From CAZCPB01 sp044223975 (GTDB lineage Bacteria > Planctomycetota > Phycisphaerae > Phycisphaerales > UBA1924): a stretch of 64,000 nucleotides of DNA. Position 1 is the stretch's first letter. Each line of letters starts with the position of its first letter. Below, piece after piece: positions 1-9,385 of the stretch. The position numbers and the translations under genes are program-made. Location: assembly GCA_044223975.1 (NCBI GenBank), contig JBGALI010000007.1:62001-126000 (forward strand). The letters are read 5' to 3'. The notes under the pieces are model-generated. The model had not been told where the DNA came from, searched no databases, and saw only the letters and a program-made list of their open reading frames with translations.

Positions 1-207
1 CGCGAGCAACTGGAGAATCAGCAGGATGTTGCGGCGGAGTTTCTGGAACGGCGCGTTGGCCTGCAGGTCCTGGATCGCCTTCTTCCACAGGAGCGTGGTC
101 GAGACTTCAAGGTCGCGCCGGCGCAGCTTGAGGAAGTAGAGAATGATCAGGATCGGGATGAGCACCGCGGCGGCGTAGGCGGCGTAGAGGGGGGTGAGGA
201 AGGTCAT
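1..207 (-). CDS. BatA-type membrane protein, N-terminal part (cut by window edge)
   Basis: Only the first 69 codons are present; the rest lies beyond base 1. The product begins MTFLTPLYAAYAAAVLIPIL, a membrane segment at about residues 5-23, followed by LKLRRRD and a second hydrophobic stretch near LLILQLLA. This start (a hydrophobic helix, then LLKLRRR-like basic residues, then W-K-x-x-x-x-D-L) is the pattern of the BatA/aerotolerance N-terminal domain found next to MoxR and DUF58 genes. The full protein would probably carry VWA and further membrane domains, which cannot be seen here. Its ATG overlaps the stop of the preceding gene (ATGA), so it is translationally coupled and the last visible member of the operon. 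Confidence 0.8.
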   Translation of the reverse strand, partial: MTFLTPLYAAYAAAVLIPILIILYFLKLRRRDLEVSTTLLWKKAIQDLQANAPFQKLRRNILLILQLLA

Positions 208-674
208 GGTTCAGTCCTTCGAAAGAACCAAGAGTTGCCAGAGACGGGCGGATCGAATTTCAGCGACCCATCCGAGATATCCATTCGCTTCAACGTCAAC
301 AGATCTTCTGGACTGAGAGCCGCACCAGCCAGCGGCGTGCGATCGTTGTCGTCAAATAGCACGAGCACGAAACGCGACGCAGATCCGCGGGCTGGCTTCG
401 TAGGCACGAAAGCCAGGTTGTAATGCTCGGCATTGGGGCTCATTTCCTGCGCGGGGGTGATGCTGCGCGGGACAGATTGGAGGGGCGAAAACACGTAGAG
501 AGTGCGTTGAGACTTGCTTGAGTTCTGAATTGGAATGCTGACCGACGTTCCGCTCACGCCCAGAGCGGGAGAGGCCGCGACTGTTTGCCACAGCCAAAGC
601 GACATCACGCCGATGACCATTCCCACAACGAGAGATGTGCCGGACCATCGAAATGGTGCCCGGGAGGCGGTCAC
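204..674 (-). CDS. small single-pass membrane protein of the MoxR/DUF58 operon
   Basis: 156 residues from a GTG start that overlaps the DUF58 stop (GTGA). The longer upstream open frame runs antiparallel-in-register through DUF58 and is rejected. One transmembrane helix at about residues 14-33 (LVVGMVIGVMSLWLWQTVAA) follows a short basic N-terminus, so the C-terminal 120 residues are probably periplasmic or paryphoplasmic. They contain SPEDLLTLKRMDISDG and a C-terminal SWFFRR. No known family recognised. Coupling at both ends (GTGA upstream, ATGA downstream to BatA) supports a role in the same complex. The codon use is slightly less GC-rich than its neighbours. Confidence 0.75.
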   Translation of the reverse strand: MTASRAPFRWSGTSLVVGMVIGVMSLWLWQTVAASPALGVSGTSVSIPIQNSSKSQRTLYVFSPLQSVPRSITPAQEMSPNAEHYNLAFVPTKPARGSASRFVLVLFDDNDRTPLAGAALSPEDLLTLKRMDISDGSLKFDPPVSGNSWFFRRTEP

Positions 675-1690
675 TTGAGCATCCCTCTCTTCCGCAGGTA
701 GTCCAGCAGCAGCGTTTCCACCGGCGTCGAGCTGGGGATCGTCATGAAGTTGATGTCCCGCCGCGAGCAGAACTGGCGGAGCTGGTCGCAGTACGCCGCG
801 AGGTTGGCCTTGTAGCGCTTCAGCAGCGGCGCCGAGATGGTGACCTCGGTCAGGTCGGCGTCCTCGACGTCCTTCAGGCGCAGGTCGCCCGTGATCGGGG
901 GGTCGATCTCCTGCGGGCTGAGCACTTGGATGCAGAAGACGTCGTAGCCCCGCCCGACCAGCATGCGCAGGCCCGCTTCGTAGCCCTCCTTGAAGAAGAA
1001 ATCGGAGAAGACCAGCATGATCCCCTTGCCGCGCCGGGTGAGGGCGATGCGCTCGCACGCGGCGCGGAAGTCGATCGAGCCGCCGGGACGGACCGAGCAC
1101 ATGAAGCGGGAGAGATCGTGCGTGCGCCGGCGGCCGCGGAGGTCGCGGATGGCACGGACGCCGCCCAAAGTCACCTCCCCCGGCCTCGCGGACTCGGCCA
1201 CCCCCTCCGCAGGCGCGGAGGGGGATGTTGATGCACCGTCCGCTTTTGAAGCGCCCGGCGAGATCGACACTCCCCCGATGTACGTCGCCGCGACGCGATT
1301 GAGGTTCACCAGCCCCACGTACCCGAGCGCCATCGCCGCCTTCTGCATGAACGCGAACTTGTTGGGCTCGCCGCAGTCGCTGCTCTCACTCGCGTCGATC
1401 ACCACGTGGAGGGCCAGGTCCTCTTCCTCCAGGAACATCTTGAGGAAGAGCTTGTCGAGCCGCCCGAAAATGTTCCAGTCGATGTGGCGTGTGTCGTCGC
1501 CCGTGACGTACGGCCGGTGGTCGGCGAACTCGACCGACTGGCCGCGCTTCTTGCTGCGCCGTTCGCCCTTGAGCTTGCCGCTGAACACCTTGCGGCTGGC
1601 GACGTCGAGCCCGCCGACCTTGGCGATCAACTGCGCATCGATCAGGTCCTCGAGCGCCCTGGGCCGCGTGATGGTGGGGGTGCGGAGCAT
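671..1690 (-). CDS. DUF58 domain protein
   Basis: 339 residues. The core DUF58 signature is clear: SGKLKGERRSKKRGQSVEF at about residues 38-56, then YVTGDDTRHIDWN with the invariant D-x-R-x-I-D-W, and LALHVVIDASESSD, a VWA-like metal-site segment (DxSxS replaced by DASES). DUF58 proteins are encoded with MoxR ATPases and are thought to be their VWA-fold substrates or adaptors; the function here is inferred from that pairing. A low-complexity Ser/Ala/Pro insert (about residues 145-170) interrupts the domain. There is no membrane segment, unlike longer DUF58 proteins. It starts 2 bases after the lipoprotein stop and its own stop overlaps the next GTG. Confidence 0.92.
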   Translation of the reverse strand: MLRTPTITRPRALEDLIDAQLIAKVGGLDVASRKVFSGKLKGERRSKKRGQSVEFADHRPYVTGDDTRHIDWNIFGRLDKLFLKMFLEEEDLALHVVIDASESSDCGEPNKFAFMQKAAMALGYVGLVNLNRVAATYIGGVSISPGASKADGASTSPSAPAEGVAESARPGEVTLGGVRAIRDLRGRRRTHDLSRFMCSVRPGGSIDFRAACERIALTRRGKGIMLVFSDFFFKEGYEAGLRMLVGRGYDVFCIQVLSPQEIDPPITGDLRLKDVEDADLTEVTISAPLLKRYKANLAAYCDQLRQFCSRRDINFMTIPSSTPVETLLLDYLRKRGMLK

Positions 1691-1692
1691 GC

Positions 1693-2169
1693 TCAGTTGG
1701 TTCCCTGCAGCGGGTTGAGCGGCGGCGGCGGCTTGCCCGGGTACGGCGGCACGCGTGTCATGGGCTCACGCGACGGGCCCAGCACGGCCTCGCTCCCCAT
1801 GTACCGGATGCGGTCGTCGAACAGCACCCAACGCTCGAGCAGGTTGTTGGAACCGAACACGAAGCTGATGTCCACGAAGTTGATGATGCCCGTGGGGTCC
1901 ATCCAGAACCCGCCCGGCGGCCAGAGACGCGCGAGAAGCACCTCGGGCCGCTGCGGGGTCGACGGGTACAGCAGCGTGTCCCCCTCGTGCACGCGGAGCG
2001 TCGAAAGCTCCGCCTGCACCGCCGACACCGTCATGCCCGTGTGGAAATGCTGCCCGAGGACTGTGTTGATCTGCGCATCCTCCATGTTGGCGTTCAGCGG
2101 GTACGAGCCGCAGCCGCCAAGCAAGGCGCCACCGCACATCGCCAAAGCGATCAGACACCAGCGGATCAT
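1693..2169 (-). CDS. predicted lipoprotein
   Basis: 158 residues. The N-terminus MIRWCLIALAMCGGALLGGC is a type II signal peptide with the lipobox LGGC, so Cys20 should be lipidated. The mature part has no domain I recognise; it includes HFHTGMTVSAVQAEL, which resembles the start of SmpA/OmlA-like or BLIP-like lipoproteins (a G-M-T/S-x-x-x-V helix motif), and a Pro-rich C-terminus (PPYPGKPPPPLNP). The ATG overlaps the stop of the TPR gene (ATGA), and DUF58 starts two bases downstream. A small outer-face lipoprotein within a MoxR cluster suggests an envelope role, but this is inference. Confidence 0.8.
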   Translation of the reverse strand: MIRWCLIALAMCGGALLGGCGSYPLNANMEDAQINTVLGQHFHTGMTVSAVQAELSTLRVHEGDTLLYPSTPQRPEVLLARLWPPGGFWMDPTGIINFVDISFVFGSNNLLERWVLFDDRIRYMGSEAVLGPSREPMTRVPPYPGKPPPPLNPLQGTN

Positions 2170-3785
2170 GAAAACCTCCCATTGAAACCGGGCTTCGGAA
2201 TGCTCGGCACCCGCCGCCTCCGAACCACGCCCAGCGTCGTCCCCATTCCGTAAAGCACTGCCGCGGCAATGCCCGCCACGCGCACCGGCTGCGGCGGGCG
2301 CGACGGCTCGACCGACGTTGCGACCCAGTCGTACGTCGGCAACACGCGTCCGTCGGCCATCGTCAGCCCGCGCAGGTTTGCCGCGCAGCCGTCCTCAACA
2401 TCGGTGGCGCGGCACGAGATCGCGGCGATCCCGGTGCTCTCGATCGGCAGAACCTCTCCAGGATCGCTCACGCCGTTGGAATTGCGGTCGAACCACAGGG
2501 CCAAACCGCTCAGTTCCATGCCGCGCAGTTCGCCGTCGCGATTGTCATCAAGGGCGTCGAGGGCGCGATAGCCGTTCTCGAAGAAGATCCACCACGTCAC
2601 CGAGCCGAAGAGCTGGCGACCGCTGGTGATGGCGCCGGTGTGCTCGGGGTCCCAGCAGAGAATGCCGGCGTCGGGCTTGACCCAGGTCCACCGCTGCGGA
2701 CGGCCGGTGCCGTCGAGGTCGAAGCTCGAGTGGACCTCGGGGGCAACCAGGGCGGCGAGCGAGTGTGCCCGATCTATCGAGAGGATCAGCGGCTCGATGC
2801 CTCGCGGCGGCGGCAGCTCTTTCATCGCCTTCAGCGTCGAGCGCACCGTGGCCAAGCGGACGCTCTCATCGGTCCTGGCCCCACGGGCTTCGACGATCCG
2901 CACGTACGCCGTCCCGGCCTCGAAGGTGATCAGATCCTGGAGACCGGGCTCAGACAATCTGGATATTTTCGAGTCCAGCGGTAGCGCCAGCGAGTAGGCC
3001 ACGAAGTACTGTTCGGCCGCTTGTTCCGTCCAGTCGGCGCGGAGCAGCTCGGCGACCGCTTTCCGCACTCCTGGCGCTTGGTCGTCGCGGCGTGCGAGCA
3101 GCGCATTCACGCGGCGCGGTCTTTCACCCCGCGGAGATTCGGGCTGGCGAAGCGCCGCGAGCCACAACGCTGTGACTCGCGTGTCACCGGCGCCGATAAG
3201 GTCGATGTCCTTTGACCCTTGCGCGGCCAGCGCTGAGTCGGTCTCATTCGCGATCCCTTCCGGCAGCAACGGCGCCACATCGAGTTCGCCGGCAAGCGCG
3301 GCCGATCCTTCCAGCACGGACGCGAGACCGAGGCGATAGATCGCCCGGTCCGGCGCGATCGCAATCGCCCGGTTGAATCCCAGGATCGCCGCACGCAGAT
3401 GGTCGCGGAGTTCCGCATCGGTGAAGGGCAACGCGGCGGCCTTCGCACCGCGTTCCGCATCCGCGGCGGCCTTCAGGTTCTTCCGCACCGGACCGTTCGC
3501 ATCGTTCGCGATGGGCCCCAACCGGCTATAGGTCACGGGAACGTAGCGGTTCTTCCAGGTGTACGCGCTCGCGTGCGTGCGGGCAAGGGCATACCACCCG
3601 TCCGCATCGCCCGGATGCTCCGCGGTGTACGCGGCGAGATTCTCCACAAGCCTGCTCACGGGCGCACCTGAATCGGGGGGGCCCATGGCCTCGGCTGATG
3701 AGCCGATGGCGCACGCGAGCGATCCGGCGATCAATCGAAGGATGCTTGGGATGTCGCGTACTCGCTGCATGTCCGCAGTCCTCAT
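2166..3785 (-). CDS. secreted helical-repeat protein with EF-hand-like loops
   Basis: 539 residues. Residues 1-33 form a signal peptide ending SSAEA. Residues about 45-160 resemble TPR helices (HPGDADGWYALARTHA; LRAAILGFNRAIAIAPDRAIYRLGLASVL). Near the C-terminus two acidic loops, DDNRDGELRGMELSGLALWFD and DRNSNGVSDPGE, match the calcium-binding D-x-N/D-x-D-G pattern common in planctomycete secreted proteins. The protein ends in a short hydrophobic segment (VAGIAAAVLYGMGTTLGVV) followed by RRRR, a sorting-tail or membrane-anchor arrangement. It lies 25 bases after moxR and overlaps the lipoprotein start by four bases. Role unknown; an envelope scaffold working with the MoxR/DUF58 machine is plausible. 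Confidence 0.8.
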   Translation of the reverse strand: MRTADMQRVRDIPSILRLIAGSLACAIGSSAEAMGPPDSGAPVSRLVENLAAYTAEHPGDADGWYALARTHASAYTWKNRYVPVTYSRLGPIANDANGPVRKNLKAAADAERGAKAAALPFTDAELRDHLRAAILGFNRAIAIAPDRAIYRLGLASVLEGSAALAGELDVAPLLPEGIANETDSALAAQGSKDIDLIGAGDTRVTALWLAALRQPESPRGERPRRVNALLARRDDQAPGVRKAVAELLRADWTEQAAEQYFVAYSLALPLDSKISRLSEPGLQDLITFEAGTAYVRIVEARGARTDESVRLATVRSTLKAMKELPPPRGIEPLILSIDRAHSLAALVAPEVHSSFDLDGTGRPQRWTWVKPDAGILCWDPEHTGAITSGRQLFGSVTWWIFFENGYRALDALDDNRDGELRGMELSGLALWFDRNSNGVSDPGEVLPIESTGIAAISCRATDVEDGCAANLRGLTMADGRVLPTYDWVATSVEPSRPPQPVRVAGIAAAVLYGMGTTLGVVRRRRVPSIPKPGFNGRFS

Positions 3786-3810
3786 TCACGGCATGGACGG
3801 CCTTTGCCAG

Positions 3811-4863
<1,053 letters not shown>

Positions 4864-4877
4864 GGGGCAAACTCCGA

Positions 4878-4967
4878 GTGCTGTGTGCTGTGTGCTGTGT
4901 GCTGTGTGCTGTGTGCTGTGTGCTGTGTGCTGTGTGCTGTGTGCTGTGTGCTGTGTGCTGTGTGCTG
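4878..4967. repeat. 7-bp tandem repeat, 12 perfect copies (CTGTGTG)
   Basis: Twelve identical heptamers occupy 4881-4964, with partial units on both sides. On the coding strand of moxR the unit reads CACACAG. It lies 15 bases upstream of the moxR start, within the 5' untranslated or intergenic segment. No stop codon exists in any frame of the repeat on the minus strand. Confidence 0.97.
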
Positions 4968-5030
4968 GGTCCTGAGTCCTTGGCCCTGAGTGCCGAGTTC
5001 GCCGAGCGCTCAGGCCCGGCTCCTCCCTTC

Positions 5031-5062
5031 GTCACTCTGTCACTACGTCACTCCGTCACTTC
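5031..5062. repeat. 8-bp imperfect tandem repeat (GTCACTNN x4)
   Basis: Four consecutive octamers share GTCACT and differ in the last two bases (CT, AC, CC, TC). They directly follow the stop codon of the VWA gene and precede the heptamer repeat. No function assigned. Confidence 0.9.
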
Positions 5063-5063
5063 C

Positions 5064-8000
5064 TTACTGCTCATCCATCTCGCTCCGGGCCCGTTTCTTG
5101 GCCTTGAGCAACGCGCCAAGGTCGCCCTGCGCGTCCTTGGATTTGTCCTTGTCCTGTGCCGCGGCAGTCGGCGCGGGCTTTTGCGTGCCGCCTTCCACCG
5201 CGATTTTCTCGAGCCCGACGTCCGTGCCCACCCGGGCCTTGGCCTCGGCCGACGCCTCGAACTTCACGCTCTTGACGGCTTCCGGGGCCGGACCCGTGCG
5301 CGGCGCCGCACCCTGCGCGCCCGGCCCGCTCGTCGCCATCCTGGCCTGCGCCTTCTCGCGCGCCGAACGAAGGCCTTCCATCTGCTTGAGCTGCGCCGCC
5401 TTCGCGGGCGAGAACACGCGCCGCACCGCCGCGGCAATCATCGCGGGCTCGATCCGCACGCGCCGCACGCCCACGTCGATCAGGAACAGCCCCATCGCGA
5501 TCAGCGCCGCCCACAGCCACACCGGGCGCAGCGCCACCGGCATCGTCAGCCCGTCCCGCAGCCAGAGTTTCTCCACCGCGGGGTCGTCACCCTTGAGCAC
5601 CCGTCCGCCCGTCATCTGCGCCACCTGCTTGAGCAGCGGCTCGTTGTCTTCGAGCGTGCGGTACTCATCGGCGAACGGCCGGTTGATCGCCGCCTGCATC
5701 GAGCCCTTGAGAACCTCACCTTCCTTCTCGCCCGGCGCGCCCCAGATAAAGCTCGCCAGGTACGACCCCGATGCCGCCGTCGGCACGGTGATCTCGTACC
5801 GTCCCGGCCCCGCCTGCGGCAGTGTGATCTCCTTCACCGTGCCGTCGGGCTGCACGACGTGCCCGATGATGTTCGCGAAGTTCTGCGGCTGGCCCTTGCT
5901 GTCGTACATCTGCACGCTGATCGTGGTCTGATCCCCCTTGGACTCGGTCATCACCTTCACGTTCGGCGAACCGGCCGGGCGCATCGCCCACCGCACCTGC
6001 TGCTCCCAGAACGCCTTGAACCCCGGCCAGCCGATCCATGCCGCGGCCCAGCGCGGGTTGGCCTCGCTCGTGAACGCGACCGACTTGCCCAGGCCATACT
6101 GCCACATCGCCAGGAGCGGGTCCTTCCCCTTGGCCCGCATCACAACCTGCGACAGACCCTCGCGATCGGCGGCCACCACGTACCCGGTGAGCCCCGGCAT
6201 AGCTCCGCCGATGCCGCGCATGGACTCGACCGTGCGGTCGACCACGGGCGGTGAGAACGCCGGCCCTTCCCAGATCAGGCTTCGCTTCACGGTCTGCGCT
6301 TCCTTGATGAAGATCTGGGGGAGCGTCGCGGCTTGGCCCGGCGGCACCTCGTAGTGCCTGCCGCCGGTCGTCTCGGACATCCACTTCATCTTCGCCACAT
6401 CGCCGGCAGAGTGCGTCGCCATGCCGACCGTGGTGATGGTGATCTTGGCGTCGACGAATTTCTGCAGCAGCGAGCGCAGGGGCGGCGCCGGGTCGCCGTC
6501 GGAAATGACAATGCAGTGGCGCTGCCCCGCGTCGAGCTTCATCATGTCCCGGTAGGTCATCTCGAGCGACGGCGAGAAGTCCGGCATGTCGCCGAAGTTC
6601 AGCTTCTGGATCGCGCGCTTGGCGACGCTCCCGTCTCCCTTGAGCTGCAGCGGCAGCACCCACGACGTGCCGCCCCCGCCCCAGGAGTACTCGTTGATCC
6701 CGATGTAGTCGAGGCGCGAAAGAGCTTCCACCGCCGCTTCGCATACTTTCTTGCCGTAGTACACGCCCTCGGGCAGCTCGACCGAGTGCAGCACGAGCGC
6801 CAGCGCCCCCCGCGGCATCTGCCGCTCCTGCGGCGGGTCGAGCCGGATCGGCAGCGCATCCTCGAGCGGCGAGCCGATCCACCCGCCGGCGCCGAACGAG
6901 TCCTTGCCCCCGATCATCACCAGCCCGCCGCCGGAGTCGTGCACGTACTGCTTCAGGTCCTCCTGCTGCTTCTGGCTGAAGTTGTACGACGGCTCGTTGA
7001 CCAGCACGATCGCGTCGTACCCGGCCATCTCCGTAAGCGACGCGGGGGCCTGCGCCGCGTTCACGGTGTGCGCCGCGATCTTGCTCTCGGTCAGCACGCG
7101 CTCGAGCGCCTCGGACTCCTCCGGCCCTTCGCGGACCACGAGCACTTTGGCCTCGGCCACGACGAACGTCACGGCCGAGCTGCGGTTGTTCTCCGCGATC
7201 GCGTCGCCGCGTGCTTTGCCGTTCACGAGTTCGGGCTCGAAGACCGCCTCGAACTGCGCCGGCCCGTCGCGTGGCGGCTTGACCGTCTGCGTCAGCACGT
7301 TCAGGCCCTGCGCGAGCTCGACGGGTGTGCCGAACGCAGGCGAGTCCGGGTCAAGGTCGATCGGATCACCGTTGAGCAGGATCGAGAGCCGACCCCGCGC
7401 CGGTCGCGTCGCCTGGAGCGCGATCTTCAGCGACACGTTCTCGCCGAACCGCGCCGTCGCCGGCGAGATCAGCCGGTCGACGATCACCTCGCCCTCGTAC
7501 TTGTAACGCAGCGGCAGCACATCGATCGGTACGCCCGCGGCCTTGGCTGCCTCCGCCGCGCTCAGCAGGCTCCCCGCCGTTTCGTTGCCGTCGGTCGCCA
7601 GCAGGATCCGGTTGGCCGCGTCGGTCGGCCGGACCGCCATCGCCAGCCGCAGCCCCGCGGCAAGGTTGGTCGCGTCAAGAATCCCCGTGTGCTGCGTTTC
7701 CAGCAGCGTCGTGAGCTTGCTCGGCAGCGCCTGCACGAACGCCTCGCGCGCGGTCGTGACCACGCCCAGCCGGTCGTTGGGGCTCTCGCGCCCCTTCTCG
7801 ACCGCACGCTCAATGTACTGCTTGGTGAACGACTCCTCGCCCTGCGGCACCGACTGGCTCACATCGACGACCAGCGTAACCGCCACGTCCTTGCTCACCT
7901 GCCGCCACTGCGGCTCGGCGAGCGTGGCGCACAGCAGCCCGATCACCCCCAGCCGCACCGCCAGCGCGACCCACCGCGTGACCGAGCCGAGCCCCGCAAG

Positions 8001-8150
8001 AGATCGCCGCCCCATCCACCACGCCGCGAGCCACAGGATGGGCGCCAGCACGAGGAAGTGCGGCGCATCGAACTGCACGGGCCCGATCGGGAGCGTCGCC
8101 AGCAGGGTGGGGGCGCCGGGCATCGCTGGGATGTCGATGAGAAGCGCCAT
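5064..8150 (-). CDS. large VWA / glutamine-amidotransferase-like membrane protein
   Basis: 1028 residues. Two N-terminal membrane helices (about 30-47 and 58-76) precede a VWA domain with the metal motif DVSQS at residues 96-100. A class I amidotransferase-like (ThuA/flavodoxin-type) segment follows, with YDAIVLVNEPSYNF and GGGLVMIGGKDSFGAGGW, then a second VWA-like stretch (CIVISDGDPAPP). A membrane helix near residue 890 (VWLWAALIAMGLFLIDVGV) is followed by a charged cytoplasmic tail rich in Lys, Ala and Pro. This architecture is known next to BatA and DUF58 genes in planctomycetes; it lacks an obvious amidotransferase Cys-His-Glu triad, so the domain is probably structural. The start codon shares one base with the NHL lipoprotein stop (TGATG). 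Confidence 0.88.
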   Translation of the reverse strand: MALLIDIPAMPGAPTLLATLPIGPVQFDAPHFLVLAPILWLAAWWMGRRSLAGLGSVTRWVALAVRLGVIGLLCATLAEPQWRQVSKDVAVTLVVDVSQSVPQGEESFTKQYIERAVEKGRESPNDRLGVVTTAREAFVQALPSKLTTLLETQHTGILDATNLAAGLRLAMAVRPTDAANRILLATDGNETAGSLLSAAEAAKAAGVPIDVLPLRYKYEGEVIVDRLISPATARFGENVSLKIALQATRPARGRLSILLNGDPIDLDPDSPAFGTPVELAQGLNVLTQTVKPPRDGPAQFEAVFEPELVNGKARGDAIAENNRSSAVTFVVAEAKVLVVREGPEESEALERVLTESKIAAHTVNAAQAPASLTEMAGYDAIVLVNEPSYNFSQKQQEDLKQYVHDSGGGLVMIGGKDSFGAGGWIGSPLEDALPIRLDPPQERQMPRGALALVLHSVELPEGVYYGKKVCEAAVEALSRLDYIGINEYSWGGGGTSWVLPLQLKGDGSVAKRAIQKLNFGDMPDFSPSLEMTYRDMMKLDAGQRHCIVISDGDPAPPLRSLLQKFVDAKITITTVGMATHSAGDVAKMKWMSETTGGRHYEVPPGQAATLPQIFIKEAQTVKRSLIWEGPAFSPPVVDRTVESMRGIGGAMPGLTGYVVAADREGLSQVVMRAKGKDPLLAMWQYGLGKSVAFTSEANPRWAAAWIGWPGFKAFWEQQVRWAMRPAGSPNVKVMTESKGDQTTISVQMYDSKGQPQNFANIIGHVVQPDGTVKEITLPQAGPGRYEITVPTAASGSYLASFIWGAPGEKEGEVLKGSMQAAINRPFADEYRTLEDNEPLLKQVAQMTGGRVLKGDDPAVEKLWLRDGLTMPVALRPVWLWAALIAMGLFLIDVGVRRVRIEPAMIAAAVRRVFSPAKAAQLKQMEGLRSAREKAQARMATSGPGAQGAAPRTGPAPEAVKSVKFEASAEAKARVGTDVGLEKIAVEGGTQKPAPTAAAQDKDKSKDAQGDLGALLKAKKRARSEMDEQ

Positions 8151-9385
8151 CAGCGGCGTTCCTCCTTGCCCGGCGGCACGCTCATGGCCACATGCCCTGA
8201 GCGCAGGGGAAGGTCGAAGGCCTGCACGCGGTTGTTCGCCGAGTCAAGGACGTACACGCGCTCGCCGATGGCCGCCACCGCCCAGGGGCTGGCGAGTTGC
8301 CCGGGGGCCCGTCCGGGCACGCCGAACACACCTAGCGATACTCCACGCTCGACGTCGATCCACTGCACCCGATCGGCGCCGAACTCGCACACCAGCGCCG
8401 TGCCGTCGTCGCGGAGTGACAGGCCGTACGGGTACTGGAAGCGCGGAGGTCGTCCCGCGACTCCGGCCGCGAGAGCGGGGGATCCCGTCGCATTCGCGCC
8501 GCCGCCCGTCGGATCCGGTGCGGGAGTGCTCATCTCCCCGCTCCCGGTGCCGATCCACGCCAGAAGCTTGCCGTCCAGCGTGAACCGCCCGATCCGGTGG
8601 TTGCACGCGTCGGTGATGATCAGCTCGCGCCGCTTCATGTCGATGGCCATCGACTGCGGCCGCTTGAACTGGATGTTGTCCGCCGAGTCTGACTCGCCGA
8701 ACGTCCCGAAGCTGAACGAGTACGTGTACGAGTTCGGCTCCGTCCCGTGCTCAAAAACGTTGATGCGGTCGTTCCCGCCGTACTCGCTTACGTAGATCCG
8801 TGACGGGTTCCTGGCCCCGGGCTCGACCAGCACCGCGACGTCCGTGGGATAGATGAACTGTCCGGGCAGTTCCCCGAAGCTCCCGATCTCGGCGACCAGC
8901 GTGGGCTCGCTCTGCCCCTCGCGTGCATCCCCTGGCCGGTACACCATCACGCGGTGGTAGTGCGTGTCGGGCACGTACACGAGCGTCTCGCCGCCATCCC
9001 CCGGCGCCGCTGTCACCCCGGTCGGCTTTCCGAACTTGGATTCGGGCATCTTCCAGCCGCCCAGGTACGTGCCGCTCGCCGCGTCCAGATGCTGCACCCG
9101 CGCCATCTTGTCAATGATCCACAGCGACGAACCGTCGCGGTCCATCGCCCGGGGGTACGAGAACTGCCCCGGCGAAACGCCGACCTCGCCGAACTTCGCC
9201 ACCACGCGCAGCGGGCCGGACCCCGGAACTGAAGTCCGCCCGCACGCCGCCATCAGGATCGCGCTCGCGGCGATCGCGCGAACGCACGCGCGTTCAATTC
9301 GCGCGAGCAGCGCCTGGCGTGGGTGAGAGGTCGGTCCCATCGGTCCCCATGGTACTTGCTGGGAAGAAAAAGGGTTCAGATTCAC
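8150..9385 (-). CDS. NHL-repeat beta-propeller lipoprotein
   Basis: 411 residues from a GTG that overlaps the permease stop (GTGA) and has GGAGG nine bases upstream. An ATG at 9340 is an alternative that gives a tighter signal peptide ending in the lipobox LMAAC. The rest is a series of NHL-type blades, each with G-x-F-x-x-P-x-x-x-A or V-x-D-x-x-N-x-R-V-Q elements: GQFSYPRAMD, GKPTGVTAAP, GQFIYPTDVAV, KRPQSMAID, ACNHRIGRF, FQYPYGLSL, GQLASPWAVA and SANNRVQAF. Six blades can be counted. Such propellers bind proteins or ligands outside the cytoplasm. Its place between the permease and the VWA gene suggests envelope function; the ligand is unknown. Confidence 0.87.
   Translation of the reverse strand: MNLNPFSSQQVPWGPMGPTSHPRQALLARIERACVRAIAASAILMAACGRTSVPGSGPLRVVAKFGEVGVSPGQFSYPRAMDRDGSSLWIIDKMARVQHLDAASGTYLGGWKMPESKFGKPTGVTAAPGDGGETLVYVPDTHYHRVMVYRPGDAREGQSEPTLVAEIGSFGELPGQFIYPTDVAVLVEPGARNPSRIYVSEYGGNDRINVFEHGTEPNSYTYSFSFGTFGESDSADNIQFKRPQSMAIDMKRRELIITDACNHRIGRFTLDGKLLAWIGTGSGEMSTPAPDPTGGGANATGSPALAAGVAGRPPRFQYPYGLSLRDDGTALVCEFGADRVQWIDVERGVSLGVFGVPGRAPGQLASPWAVAAIGERVYVLDSANNRVQAFDLPLRSGHVAMSVPPGKEERR

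Noticed and set aside
4878..4967. CRISPR-like array
   Set aside because: The units are 7 bp, contiguous and without spacers, so this is a simple tandem repeat.
4878..6254. Plus-strand frame with repeated CCVLCAV residues
   Set aside because: It is the heptamer repeat translated and then antisense of the VWA gene. The repeat itself is reported as a repeat, not as a Cys-rich protein.
6333..8795. 820-codon open frame on the plus strand opposite the VWA protein
   Set aside because: It is antisense to clearly conserved VWA and NHL genes, is rich in Arg/His/Pro as expected from GC-rich complementary codons, and has no domain or ribosome site.
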